Positions 36,114 to 48,692 of a stretch of 64,000 bases of DNA are shown here, piece after piece. Within the stretch, counting starts at the first letter, position 1, and each line of letters opens with the position of its first letter. The DNA lies in assembly GCA_036346405.1 (NCBI GenBank), contig CM070551.1, positions 61,842,587-61,906,586 on the forward strand. Reading direction: 5' to 3'. Both the position numbers and the translations under genes were made by a program. Below the pieces are notes generated by a model. That model did not search any database, was not told the origin of the DNA, and was given only the letters and a program-made list of their open reading frames with translations. Origin of the DNA: Phyllostachys edulis. Taxonomy: Eukaryota; Streptophyta; Magnoliopsida; Poales; Poaceae.

Positions 36114-39100
36114 ATCTCCCCCTTGATGAACACATTGGTAATCTCTCAGAAAATGTAAGTTTGTGGTTTGAAAAGTAAAGTACTCGACGTTTTCGTACAA
36201 AGGCACAACTTGGTCCAAATGCAAGAAAAAGCAAAGGAAATGACCAAGCTGGCTTTAGAATAGCATAAACAAGTGAGATAAGGCAAAAGAATGCAAGAAA
36301 GCTTCAAATTCCAAAGAAACGACAAAAATCTCACTTCAGGTCCATATGAAAGAACAATTGTTCTATTTGACCTTAGATCATTGTGAGACTTCAAAATTTG
36401 CAATTCAAGTTCAGAAAAGGCAATAAGACCAAAAGAATGCAATATGAATGCTCCCCCTCACTATGATCATCATTTTAAAAGAGAGAATATGAAATTTCAA
36501 TTTCTCCATTTCTCCCCCTTACAAAACTTCTCCCCCATAACCAAAAAGCTCTTTATTAACATTACATTTTCGCTATATCTTCTCCCCCTTTGACAATGGA
36601 TTCATCAAGGAATCATCCGTTCCTCTCATCCAGAGATGACAAATGCACAAGAAAGGAAGAAGCAAAAGAAAGAGCATGCATGAAATGCAATGGGGTGGCT
36701 TCATTTTTGTTTTGATTTTTTAATTTTTAGGTAAAAAAAGCTTTGGAGATTACTCAATTGAACAGGCTAGCATTTCTACCATTACTCAAGATACAACAAG
36801 CCTGACAAAGCTAGCAAGATCATGATAAGACATGTATAGCAAAGCTAGGCTAATGAGCTCAATATATCACATGTTGTTGTATTAAATTAAGCAATGCATC
36901 AAAATTAGCAAGTTCAACAACAGTTATCCTAAAGTGATAATGGCCATATCAGAATGTCATTGTGAGATCCAGAAGCTAGCAAAGACCATCTTAGAGATAA
37001 AAAGTCTTGAATTGAATCATTTAGCTCAATTTTTGTCAAAAGCCCAAATTTCAACTGTTTTTCATTTGCAATGAATATTCAAGTTGATTAAAGGTCTATC
37101 TTAGTAAAGAAGGTCCTGGACTAGGAGCCATCCACAACCTCTTCCTAAGCTTCAACCAATTTTGACAATTTGCATTTTAGCCATGTGCTAGATCTCAAGC
37201 CTCACTGCGACCATCCCAAGCAACAAAAGCTTAAAAGAGTGGTCTAGGTCATCCAAAACTCCCCCTGAGTTCATGCCTAGTACAATGGCAAGCCGTCTCA
37301 TGAGAAAGAATTGGTGAGATCAGTTTTTTCGCACAAAAGAGATCATTATTCATTTTGCACAAGGGCTATTTTAGATTCTTTAATGAACTGAAAGCTCAAA
37401 GAAGTTCAATTCTAGATTCCAGAGTTAACAAAGCAATTTTGACAGGGCCAATGTCACAAAAGGATCACTAATTGTGCAACTAGCTAAAAGATTCACAAAT
37501 TGCTATTTTCGATTCAAAGTTAATTAATGTTCTAGCTCATATAGCAAAGACATTCTTTGCACATGTGAAAGCATGATAATTCTAGCAAGTCAAAGAACTA
37601 GACACGATCTTGAGCAAGAATTTGAAATACCAAAGCTCAAGAGGGTAATAAGCAAAGCTTCGTTAATTAAAAGAAAGAAGCAGTAAAGCTTATATTACAA
37701 TGTATCTTTTTGGATTTTATTGTGATTTTCATATGTATGCAATATGATACAATGAGATTCACAAAAGACTTAAAAGCCTAAAAAGATCACAAGGATCAAA
37801 AAGATCCAAAGAAGATACCACTTGAAGAAGGTATCAGAAAAGATCTACAAAAGTTCAAATGAACAAGGAAAGTTCAGATGAACAGAAAAGGTTCAGAAAA
37901 GAACTAAGAAAGTTCCGAAAAGAACCAACTCCCCCTCAAATCAACCCATATGGATAAATTATCCCTTAGTCGCATTTCAAGGTGGCAAACCTTGTTGGGT
38001 CAAAAAGCTTTGAGGGGAGATCTGCCAAAAAGGCCTTGGACTCCACAAAAACTAGCACAAAAACTTTAAACGCCACACGATCTCTAGGAAAAGCAACTCG
38101 AAAAGCTAGGGAGCGAAACACCAACACTAAAAAGTTTACAGGCAACTCAAAAACCTGCTAACACTAGTGATTGGGAGACAAGCTCGACCTAGGCTGTGAG
38201 AAGAATGCATCCTAGCAATCATGGGGTAAGAAGAGTGCCTAGAAAGACACGTGCTAGAACAGAGCCTCCTATCTACCCTGAACCCAACAAACCCAACACC
38301 TGACACGAACCAGATGCAATGCAAGGTAGACTAGGGATACCATACACAAAAGTAAGGTATAGAAGCTCGAACCTGAGTCGCACTGCTTGGTAGTGAGATG
38401 TAGTCATGATGGATGAAGATCCAATCCTTGAAGCTTCAGAAGGTAGCTGCGCTCACCCATCATTCTCATCTCAAATTCCTTCGTCTCCAAGAAGTGATAG
38501 TCATCATTGAAGGCACAAATGAAGAAGAACCAACAGCTGGAGTCTTTGACCACTTGTTGGACCACATGTTCTTCTTTTCAACTGAAAAGAGTACACAAAA
38601 GAGACAGAAAAAGTCTATGTCTTGGTACTGGGTTAGTGAAACAATATCTAGGGAAACAGTACCAAGGCACATGACTAGCAAGGATAGCAGCAAATAATCC
38701 AAAACTCATAAAAGCATATAATCAATAATTTAAGACATGAGCATGGAGATAGACAAATCAATTTCAGCACATGCTATCCAAGATATGATAAAGCTCAAAC
38801 TATCCTTAATCCACAATAAGGCATAGGAGCAAGCAAACAAGCACATAGCATATCACCCATCATATACACAGTCAAAAGCAAGCTAGTGAAAGCTATGGCA
38901 AGACTCATGCATCCACAATTAACAGTAAGACACAATAACCATGTAAGCATAAAGCATGTTAGAACAAATAATGAATAATGAATGCTAACATGGATATCAA
39001 GTGAACAAGAGGATACATAAGACAAAAATCAACAAGAGCAAGATGATAACTGTATCAAATCAGAACAATCTCTTGATGACAAAACCAAGCTTATATACCC

Positions 39101-39421
39101 ATGGAAATAAAGAGCAATAATATGATACATGGAAGTACAAGCAAGGAAAAAGCATGATGAAGGATATCACAAGAGTAACACATGCCAATATGATACAAGT
39201 GAGTACAAAGCAAGCACAACATGCCAAGTATAAATAATCAGGAAGGTAAATGCATGAAGGTATAGAATAGCTCACCATACATGTGAAAGCACCAATTATG
39301 AATGCACATGCCTCTTGGAGGCCATTGTTAAGGTGGAGAACCATCAAGTGACCCGATCATGTGATGAAGCAAAAGATCGGAATCCTTTAAGTCCATGTTC
39401 TCCAACCCGCGTTCTTGGTAC
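36114..39421 (-). other. Non-coding downstream part of the copia-like internal region
   Basis: A-rich on this strand, with several short frames but no integrase, RT or RNase H motif. The blocks ACTCCCCCTCA and CTCCCCCTTGATG near the left LTR suggest polypurine tracts on the minus strand. From 38700 to 39320 there are repeated AAGCA- and CATGA-type words of low complexity. This is where pol would be expected in a complete element. Confidence 0.6.
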
Positions 39422-41485
39422 CTACACATGAGAAAGGCAAGGTGTCCGAGTCTTGGGTCCTGAAGGGTTAGAGAGCAAATGCTTGGGAACCCAAACCTTG
39501 GACACACCACCACCAGAGGCAGTCGAACCATTATGTGAGTTAGCATGATGCAAATGATGGTCCATGCAAGAAGATCCAATCTCATCCTTGAAAGCACGCC
39601 GCGAGTGGACAACTCGAAGAGGAAAACGAGGTCCACCTCTAGAAAAGCGGCGATGGCCTTGCTTGAAAGCATCATGATGAGAACCAACAGAAGCATCAAA
39701 GAAACTCACACAACCTCGCCGTGGGTGTGTACCTCGATGAACAAAACGAGGTCCACCACTTGGAAAATGGCGGAAATCCTGCCTCGGGGCAGCTCATGGA
39801 CCAAAACCAAAACTATGCAAACCATGTCCACGGTGCTGTCCGACACCACTAGAAAAGGTGTCAAAGAAGCCATCAACAAATCGAGTCTTCGTGCTTGGCT
39901 CATTAGTGTGCATGTCATGAGAGAGACTATGCCCACTAGGAGACTTAGAAGCATGAGCTCGACAAAAATGTTTTGCACGCCGAAAATAGAAATCGACATG
40001 ATGTCCATTCTTCCCACAAAATGAGCAATGGTGTAAAGGTCTACTAGTAGACACAGTCCGAGAGGACGAAGCACCATTATGGCTCAAAGAAGAAGTCCTG
40101 GAAGAACTAGCATCACGACTCGTCCTCGTATCGACACTAGATCCACACATGCCTTGAGAAAGGCTATGTGTGTTCCTAGAGTTACGACGACGCACTCGAT
40201 GCTCAAGTTTCAAACGGCGAAAGCAAAACTCAAGAGTGTGTCCATTCTTCTTACAAAATGTGCAATGGTACTTCTCTTTTGAAGATTTAGTACCATTTGA
40301 GAAAGAAGCACATTTGTCTTTTAAAATCCGTTGGACAACACAAGAAGAGTCCGAAAGAGTCGAACTCACCAAAGAAGAGCTATCCAAAGCGATGCCACAA
40401 AAACCAACATCAAGTGACTCACGTTTAGCACAAAAAGACTCCAACTCCGAATGCAAAGATGCAAGAGAGATCTTAAAAACATCAACCTCGGAGTGAAGGA
40501 AATTACAAGAGTCACATGACTTGGCGCTCATATCATCGCACAAAGACTCAACCTCGCTCTTCAATGAAATGCAAGATGTGTAAGAAATTAATGATGCATT
40601 TGAATTAAGCTTGCAGTTCAAAGCATCAATTTCAGTTTCTAGACAAGCACAATTCTTGCAAGAGACTAAACCATCCTTAAGCAATTTTTCATATTCAAAG
40701 CACATACTACAAGGCCTAGTTTCAATTTCAATAATCTCAGCCCTAGCATTTTCTAATTGCTCAAGATGCATGGAAATAGTCAATTTAAGCTTCTCAATTT
40801 CAGCAAGCATGCCTACACAAGAATCACGATCATTTCTAGCCATAGATCTAAGATTGCCTATTTCTAACTTAGCATTGTCAAGTTCATTATGTAAGGCAAC
40901 ACAAGAATCACATGGCATAGAAGCATTTGATTTCAATAAGTCATTTTCAGATTTTAGGCATACAAGAGAGTTATTTAGGTTCTCCATGTCTACAAGCAAT
41001 GAATCATAAGCATTCATGGAGGTTTTCAATTCGGAGAGCTCATGAGACAAATTATTCTTTTCTCTTTTTAGCAATTTCATTTTCTTCTTAAGAGCATGCA
41101 ATTTATATTCATATGAAATCAAGCCATCAATGAGTTTTTCTTTGCTCACCTTGCTTAGCTTGAGTAGGGGATCGTCCTCATAAGAGTCATCACAATCATC
41201 AAAAGGCTCATCATCAAAATCCTCTCCATCATGTTCATCCTCAAAAGCTGCTGTGCATATGCCACTGGGCTTCTTCTCCTCGGGCTCTAAAAGTGACTCA
41301 TCCCTGAAACTAGGACAATCAAAACAAAAAGATTTACCACAGATATCACAGGAGACTTCCTCCTCCATCGCCATTAGACTTATCATACATTCAAATATTT
41401 TGTTACGGCCAACACCATTGGTAAAAGAACCACGACAAGATGCAAGGAAGCGCTCACAAGTCCTCATATCTGTCGCCATGCTCAA
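39422..41485 (-). pseudogene. gag-like coiled-coil zinc-knuckle protein of the copia-like element, one in-frame stop
   Basis: A frame of 563 codons starts at ATG 41485 (about 30 bases past the primer site) and ends at TGA 39794-39796. The same frame then stays open to 39422, so one stop separates two halves of about 688 codons. Order: an N-terminal CDICGKSFCFDC cysteine cluster; an acidic stretch (EDEHDGEDFDDEPFDD); a long coiled coil from about residue 115 to 390, interspersed with C-x2-C pairs (PCDSC, PCSMC, SCKNC, SCDSC); two knuckles, CTFCKKNGHTLEFC (C-x2-C-x4-H-x4-C) and CSFCGKNGHHVDFY, the latter with its last Cys changed to Tyr. Arg-rich repeats (GGPRFPLRVVHSRR) and KVWVPKHLLSNPSGPKT follow. 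It probably packaged element RNA; no capsid (UBN2-like) domain is visible. Confidence 0.75.
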
Positions 41486-41531
41486 AGATCAACAAAGATC
41501 ACAAAAGAGCAAACTTGGCTCTGATACCAAT

Positions 41532-43677
41532 TGTAGGACCAGAAAGGCGACTAGAGGGGGGGGTGAATAGACGATATCTCTATTTTTCACCTCGATCAAA
41601 CTCAACACTACTTTCACTCCAATAGCTATAAAAGCTATGAAGATCTGTATACATGCACAGCGGATGACCTGTGTTGAATCCGATAAAACCCCCGAAGGAC
41701 AAGTCTAAAAACTTCTCAAGACCACACGCACAAGACTGCAGCCAAAGCAATAAACAAAATCCACAGCCACCCGCATGAGGGGACAAGCACAGCATGAGCC
41801 GCACGCACTGCTTTTCTACCAGGCTGCTACGGGCTCTGTTTCTGTAGCAAATCTCCACGCAAAACTGAAAGACTCGGTCGAATCAAATTGCATCCAGACA
41901 ATAGAAACTACAAGATGCAGTCACAAGCACTGCTGGGAATCAAAACCGAGCACCTCACCCGCAACAATGAAGACAAACAATCAATCACTTCAGATCATTA
42001 CAACCGCCTCCCTAGGTTCCTATGCTCTGCTAGTCTACAACTTCTACAGCTACCCAAAGACGCATAAGAGAAGAAGAACCGGCCGACAAAGGCAATCAAT
42101 ACGCAGACTTCTGTGCCGCGAAACAGATTTTTCAAGGCAGAACAAATTGAAAAATAGCAAACAGCCGCCGGTAATGCAGCCCAGATCCGGATTTTTCTGC
42201 GGTAGAACATGGCGCTATAGTCACAGATCCGGACTCAAGACTTCAGAAAAACACTGCACGAGACAAAAATCGCTGCAGTTCCAGTTTCTACGGGCGCACA
42301 GGCCTCCTCCAAGCTCCTAATTCTGCGGGCACAACAGAGCGCCGCCTAATCCCTTTCTTTCGGGCCGCAACAGGCAGGAGGCAAAAATGCACAAAAAAAT
42401 CAAATCTGATCCAAGCCAACAAGGAGGTAGCAAAGAACTACTTTTCTGCGAGTACAACTGGCGCAACGATTTTATCCAATCACACACGCAGCCGCCCAGA
42501 GGGCTCTCCACTTCCTATGCAAGAACAGGCCACCGCACGGACAAGCTTCAGCTCGACGCAATAAACAAATTGGCAGCAAGAACAAGGCAATAAAAAAATC
42601 CCAAACCAGAACTACTTGCAATTTAAAAAAAACACGATGGGACAAGCACCAGTTGAGGATTCCTATTTTCTTTACGAGAGACCACTACAGGCGCTCATAT
42701 TTTTCTCCAGCAGCACACGCCCGCTACAGCCGCCGCCATCACAAGCCTCTCTTTTTCTCTCGGCAATGGGCGCCAAAAACGCCCCTACTATTTTTTCAAC
42801 AATGGTGCTTTTCCTCTGGCAAGAACCCTAAATGATCCATCTACAGTTCCTTTTATAGGGCAACAACAAACCCTACAAACCTTCTAGATGATTTACCCTA
42901 ATGGGCTTCCGTTAGGGCCCAACAACAACGGAACACACACGCACGCAAATTAAAGCGTCGTCTTCACCGTCGAACGATCTAAACCGCTTCACCATGCGTC
43001 GACCCGCGCCGCGGCTTAGTCAAAAGGTCACCAAGATGGTATTTGGTAAAATTACCAAAATACCCCTTCTCGATTCATTCCAAAAGACCGAGTCCACAGA
43101 TCATGAAGCAATCGCCTGCTTCGCCACGTGTAGGTTGATCAACGGCTCCATGTCGTCAAGTCTCTCCCGTCCGGATCCCACCGGCACCACTGAGCACTTG
43201 CAACGACTCCCGCGCCGCTTGATCCAACCAGTCGCACCGAACCGCCCGTTCGGTCATCCTTGTCCATTCTGCGCCACGCTTGAGTCACTTGACCTCACCC
43301 GGCATCCATGATCGTTCTGGACCTCAGCTCTCCAAGCTTAGTCCCGATCCTCCTCGCCGTTGACCGTCATTGACCTGCAAGCCACCGCACAAAGAATAGA
43401 CAAGCAAACACGAATCCGGGAACAAGTTCTTCACAACTTGACCCACGTTAGCCAAAACATGCAATATGCAACACATATGCATTAACAAATATGGATATGA
43501 CCTAACCCATAATCAATTCACCACTTATATCAACAATCAGCTCAAAAGCCGGTCAGACCGCCGCTGACCTGACAGATCTAAAACTTTGACGAAAACACAT
43601 GAAACTTCAAACCAAAAGCCACATTGCCAATTGTTTCATCATCCTAAGATCATGGGCATATCCCCATGATATCCACA
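41532..43677 (-). repeat. Right LTR of the copia-like element
   Basis: 2146 bp, TGTAGGACCAGAAAGGCGAC to GATATCCACA, with the primer site at 41515-41530 one base outside. It contains about 165 bp (approximately 42945-43110) missing from the left LTR. Confidence 0.9.
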
Positions 43678-45880
43678 TAGGAGAATGGAACGAGGAGAAC
43701 TGGTTTGATTTGGCAGATTACGCAGACGTCGACATGGATGCCGGTTTCGTTTACGAACTGAGTATCGACTCATCTGTTGGTGTTGCTGCCTCCAGAGATC
43801 TTTCTGTAGATCTAGGAGACCATGCCACTGATAGAGTTGAGGAGGGATTCTTATCCCCCACAACAGTACGTCCAACAGAGGAATCAATTCCCTCAAAGGA
43901 TAAGGGTCAATCCGACCACAATCAGGACTACACCCAGGCGGGCTCACAACACGACGAGAGTTTTTCCTCCAAGTGTTCAAGTCCTCCTAAGGTGGTCCGA
44001 CTTGGTGAGACAAGTTCTAGAAGCCACAATTCCAGGACTTCACCAGCATCTGGTGGTCCTCTCTCTCCGGATAACTCCAGCGAGAGCGGGATCAAGCATG
44101 CTTTTCCCGTAAATTCGACCATCTCTCCACAGATTACACCTGCGGACGGAGACAGTTATAACCCAGAGTTCCCCTTCCTGGAGGGGATTACTCCAAGTCG
44201 CCAGATGGTGTCTCTCGACTACTCCTCAAGCGGGGAGGCCTCGAGCGCAAGTGAGAATCATCAACGGGAGGACTTCGTCCTTCCCTCAGATCAAGGTCCC
44301 TCTTCTAGAGACCGAGCTAGGGACACTCCCCGAAGATCACGCACTGCGCCCCCTCGTGGCAATGGCAAGGGCACCACCGGTGACGGACAGAACTAGCACT
44401 TTGATGAGCGCGAGGGAAATCCTCGACATACTCGCACTCCATTGAGACAGTCTCAAGGATCTGATATGGAAGATCTTGAGGCTATTCGACGGAAGAAGAT
44501 TGCAGCCCAGAAAAATCTGCCTGGGCGCATCCAATATCAATTAGAGGAAGCTCAACAGCTCCAGCACATCAACGACTTGCTCGAAAACCCTACTGGAGAG
44601 CTCGCCCGAGCGCCAGGCTACGACCTTTTCGTCGAAGAGATCGCACAAAGGCTTCGGACCACGATGGCAAGACTGGAAGCACCTCGCCAACATCAATCAG
44701 GGAGTTGTAACAATACGACTTCCTCAGCTACCAGTCATTCGAACATATCACTGCGTAGAAATCGGAGCAACGGCGAGTCGCATCGATCTCCTACTCGAAG
44801 AAATGTCTTTCGAACGTCTGATGATTAATAAGCCCCTCGGAGAGGTGATCGCTCACCATTCCGACATAGAAATCTGCAACAGCGGATGGAATACGAGGAG
44901 TATCTCCCTCGTAGGACCAAGATCTACTATAGGTCGGGTCAACCTGTTATTGGGTATCGTCGAATATGACCACCTGGTGATATCAACCCTTCTTTCCTAC
45001 AAAGGAGGCGTCAAGAAGTCATTACTAGATGTCGGGCATTCTCACCTGACCTCCGAGCTGCATCACGCCACCTCGCTGACCAAAGAACATGGAGAAGTTC
45101 GATGGATCCCAAAATTCCATCGAGTTCCTTCAAATTTATACAACAGCTGTCCGAGCAGCAGGAGGAGAGCATGTAATGGTGAATTACCTTCCAACTGTGC
45201 TCGAAGGGTCTACTCGATCGTGGTTACTAAACCAACCGCTCGAGTCGATCTATTCTTGGCAACACCTCTATGACCTTCTACTGGCGAACTTCCAAGGCAC
45301 CTACAATCGCCCTGGGAAGGAGGACGACTTGCACCGGATGAGACAGAAAAACCACAAGACCTTGCGCCAATTCATCAAGCGCTTTAGTCAGGTTCGTAAT
45401 TCAATTATGGAAGTTTCTGACTCATCTGTCATCAGGGCTTTCAAGCAAAGAGTCCGTAGTAGAAGGATAACGGAGGATATCGCTTTGAATCCTCCCACTA
45501 CTGTCGCCGAACTCTTTGAGATGGCTGATCGATATGCAACTACTTCCGAGGCGGTCAAGTGGAACAACATCATTGATCAAGAAGACAATACCTCTCGAGA
45601 GCCAGGCGAAGGTGGCAAGAAGAAGGATAAGAAAGCGAAGAAATCCAAGAACAAGGCGAAGGGTCAAAAGCCTCAAGCCAACGGTTCCAAGGAGGTCTTG
45701 GCTGTAAACGATAAAGAGCCACGAAGCTGCAAGCCGTACTCCGACCGAGGCAAAGGTAAGCACCCCGATAGGAAGAACGACAAGCCTAGGTGGTGTCCTT
45801 TCCATAAAAAGGATGGACATGACCTTCGCAACTGCCGAGTCTTCCAACAAAAGCTCGAGGACTACTACAATGGCAAATGA
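43678..45880 (+). pseudogene. gag of the second gypsy element, split by the copia-like insertion
   Basis: The start codon lies at 34126-34128, before the insertion; the rest resumes at 43678 after the TAGGA duplication with EWNEENWFDLADYADVDMD. A single TAG (44394-44396) interrupts a frame that otherwise runs to about 44828 (DLEAIRRKKIAAQKNLPGRI). After a frameshift the capsid region opens at 45089 (MEKFDGSQNSIEFLQIYTT, VLEGSTRSWLLNQPL, DLHRMRQKNHKTLRQFI, ELFEMADRYATT), followed by a Lys-rich linker and a knuckle-like WCPFHKKDGHDLRNC with spacing C-x2-H-x4-H-x4-C. The frame ends at TGA 45878-45880. It is much better preserved than the outer gag, yet not translatable as one protein. Confidence 0.87.
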
Positions 45881-46294
45881 CCACTTCCCACTCTCGAGCA
45901 GGTAGGGCAAACAAGTGGTCGTAAGTCGTCGGATGATGATGAGGAGATGCTGTTCCAGGATCCGCAACATACCGTCGAGCACATCTACGGGGGATCGTCG
46001 GCATACGAGTCAAAGCGATAGCTTAAAGCTGCCGAACGTGAGGTAAACTCCATAGACCCTTCTCTCGTCAATAAATTACCGAAGTGGTCGGAAGTCACCA
46101 TCTCCGTCGAGAAGGGTGACTGCCCGATTCCTTCGACCCGACCAGGTTGATATACGATCGTGGTCGAACCCACCATCAACAATTGTCGGGTCAATCGAGT
46201 TTTAGTTGATGGTGGCAGCTCGTTAAACATCCTGTTTACGAGTGCCCTGGACGAGATGCAAGTACCTAGGACTAAGGTAAGACTGGTACGATAC
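45881..46294 (+). pseudogene. Aspartic protease fragment of the second gypsy element
   Basis: In the same frame as the capsid ORF, with stops at 46018-46020 and 46147-46149. Recognisable text: FQDPQHTVEHIYGGSS, NKLPKWSEVTISVEKGDC, then NNCRVNRVLVDGGSSLNILF with the DGGS-type active site (about 46198-46217). Homology stops within the stretch after DEMQVPRTK; the RT domain that should follow is absent. Confidence 0.8.
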
Positions 46295-47733
46295 TCATCC
46301 CTCAAAAGCATTTTTTCGGTTTCGAGGCACAATTCATCCCTCAAAAGGATAATTTCCTCGCAGACCAGCTTACTCGAATGGCTTCTTCCCGATCTGTAGT
46401 ACCAAAAGGAGTCTTCTTGGAACAACTCGAGCCGCCCCGGGTTGAAGAACCGAGACACCTCCTATTGAGGCGCGCTCTCTAGAATACGAGGATACGGATG
46501 GCTCCCATCTACGAGTATCTTCAGAAGGGTTCCATACCCGAAGACAATCCCGAGGCAGATCGCTTATCCCGAAAAGCCAAAATGTATACTTTGGTTAAAG
46601 AAGTCCTCTATAAACGAGGTACTCAAGGGGTGCTCATGCGATTCATTCCGCAGAGCAAAGGATTAACACTCCTTCACGACATACACAGTGGCATCTGTGG
46701 AACTCATGCTTCCTACAGAACGCTGGTCGGTAAGGCCTTTCGACAAGGTTTCTACTGGCCAACAGCCCTGTACGATGCTAAAGAGTTGGTTAAAAAGTGT
46801 GTCCAATGCCAGTTTCATAGTAGGCAAATACACCAACCAGCTCAAGTATTACAAATGATTCATCTGTCTTGGCCTTTTGTGACCTGGGGTCTCGATATCC
46901 TAGAACCGTTCCCCAAAGCTCCAGGAGGTTTCGAGTTCCTTTTTGTGGCTATTGATACGTTCATAAAATGGATCGAAGCTGAACCTATAACTGGGATAAC
47001 AACGGAAGCGGCAAAACGGTTCATGATGAGATGCGTAATTACTCAATTTGGAGTTCCAAGTCTTATGATCACAGATAATGGTAAACAATTTTTGAGCGCA
47101 AAATTTCAGAAATTTTGCGACGAGTTGGGTACCAAGTTATGTTATGCTTCTGTTGCCCATCCCCAAAGCAATGGGGCAGTCGAACGTGCAAATGACCAAA
47201 TAATGTAGGGAATTAAAACCCGAGTCTTCGATCAGCTCGTCAAGCGCTCGGTGGCTTGGGTACAAGAATTACCCTCCGTATCATGGGCAGTTCATACGAC
47301 TACTAGTCGGGCTACAGGTGAAACACCCTTTTTTCTAGTCTTCGGAGCCGAATCCATACTTCCTCCAAAACTAAAGATACGGTCCACACGAGTCGAAACT
47401 TTCAATGACTCCACCCAGGAACAACTTTGAGCAGATGACATTAACCTACTCGAAGAAAGGAGAAACCAGGCCTTAATCCGTTCAGCAGTCTACCAACAAG
47501 CCCTGCGCAGATACTACGATCGTAAGGTCTAACCTCGCAGCCTTGCTGTAGGTGACTTGGTATTGAGGCTCTGCCAATCCAAGTCTAATCGGAATAAACT
47601 TTCTCCCAAGTGGGAAGGTCCTTACACAGTGGTCGAAGTTACACAGCCATGGTCAGTACGATTGGCAATGGAAGACGGCTAGGTTCTCTCGAATTCTTAG
47701 AACATCGACCAGTTACGCAAGTTTTATGTGTAA
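46295..47733 (+). pseudogene. RNase H tail and integrase of the second gypsy element
   Basis: Begins just past the RT deletion with FGFEAQFIPQKDNFLADQL and RMASSRSVVPKGVFLEQL, the tail of RNase H. The integrase frame opens at 46498: zinc-binding H/H (LLHDIHSGICGTH) and C/C (KKCVQCQ), then the core with WGLDILEPFP (first Asp), MITDNGKQF (second Asp) and NGAVERAN (Glu), so the DDE triad is intact. TAG at 47206-47208 ends this frame directly after the triad; downstream SVSWAVHTTTSRATGETPFF, KSNRNKLSPKWEGPYTVVEV and NIDQLRKFYV remain in the same frame with three further stops, ending at TAA 47731-47733. Integration function is lost by the premature stop rather than by active-site mutation. Confidence 0.87.
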
Positions 47734-48692
47734 CAAACCATTCAGACAATAAAGCCTCAGGTTCTCTCTACCTCTATTGTCTTATTTTTGAGTAGTGCTT
47801 TCATAATCTTTTGACTACATTCCAAACACCCAGTTTTCTTTACACTAGTCGAAAGGCAGGTAACATCACCCAGTCGAAGCCTCTCCTCTCTGCACGTGGT
47901 CCTGCCCACTAGAAGGAGCTTCCTAGTGTCGACTCGTTACTCACTTTTGCTGCCAATACAAAGAGCTCGGGTTCTTTTTGGTCGAAATATTCTTAAAGCT
48001 AGCTCTTTTCACCTTAGTTTATTTCTTCAGTTATTTTAAAAAATACTCTAAGCAGAGTGCACTTTCTTAGATTTATTCAACCGCCTTTGGTGTATTCGTT
48101 CCGTCCCAACTAGTCGGAGAAAGAAACACATCTAGTCGAAGTCTCTCCTCTCTGCACGTGGTTCTGCCCACTAGAAGGAACTTCCTAGCATTGTTCAGTT
48201 TCCTACTTTTGCTACCAGGACAGACCTATCGAGTCCACCAAAGAAGGATGAACGAATTTTTTAAAGTCCTCTTGACGTTTGCCTAACTAAAGTTGTCGTT
48301 CTCGATTTAATTAATCTGATCGGAGATGGTAATATCAGCTAGTCGAAGCCTTTCCTCTCTGCACGTGGTCCTGCCCACTAGAAGGAACTTCCTAGAGTCA
48401 ATTCATTACTACTCTTTTGACCAGTGCATGACAATCGTGATAAAAAACTACAAGTTAATCAAACCTCTCTGTTTTCAGAAATCCTTTTAACACTATTTAC
48501 TTAGTTTATCTATATAAACTAAGCAAATAGTCGGGGGCTAGGATAAAGTTATTAATTTGACTTCAAGTCTTAGTCTTTTGTTCATCAATTATCTTTTGAG
48601 TTACTAACTACTCGACAAGATAATTTGCAGGAAACAAGATGGATTATATATTACATCAGCAAAAGCTTGTTTTCATAGGTTTTTATTACAAA
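47734..48692. repeat. Post-pol region with a threefold repeated block (second gypsy element)
   Basis: A block of about 65 bp built on AGTCGAAGCCTCTCC, CTCTGCACGTGGTCCTGCCC and ACTAGAAGGAACTTCCTAG starts at 47872, 48134 and 48340. Poorly conserved AT-rich spacers separate the copies. Upstream of the third copy and after it, text such as AACTAAGCAAATAGTCGGGG occurs at 48520. The same three blocks with similar spacing occur in the outer element at 54029-54545. No reading frame explains them. Confidence 0.85.

Larger units (their letters stand above)
34135..43677 (-). mobile_element. Copia-like non-autonomous LTR element inserted in gag of the second gypsy element
   Basis: Complete insertion: TGTAGGACC at 34135 to ATCCACA at 43677, flanked by the exact 5-bp repeat TAGGA (34130-34134 and 43678-43682). 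The LTRs are 34135-36113 and 41532-43677. The primer site on the minus strand (TTGGTATCAGAGCCAA, complement of 41515-41530) is one base from the right LTR, and the polypurine tract (CATCAAGGGGGAGAT, complement of 36114-36128) adjoins the left LTR, so it runs right to left. The only coding region is a gag-like frame with zinc knuckles and a KVWVPK motif, which I associate with copia (SIRE-like) gag-pol junctions; no integrase or RT is visible. Confidence 0.87.

Noticed and set aside
43599..43677. Protein start upstream of 43678 in frame with gag
   Set aside because: These codons belong to the copia-like LTR; the frame merely runs through the insertion junction. The true gag start is at 34126.
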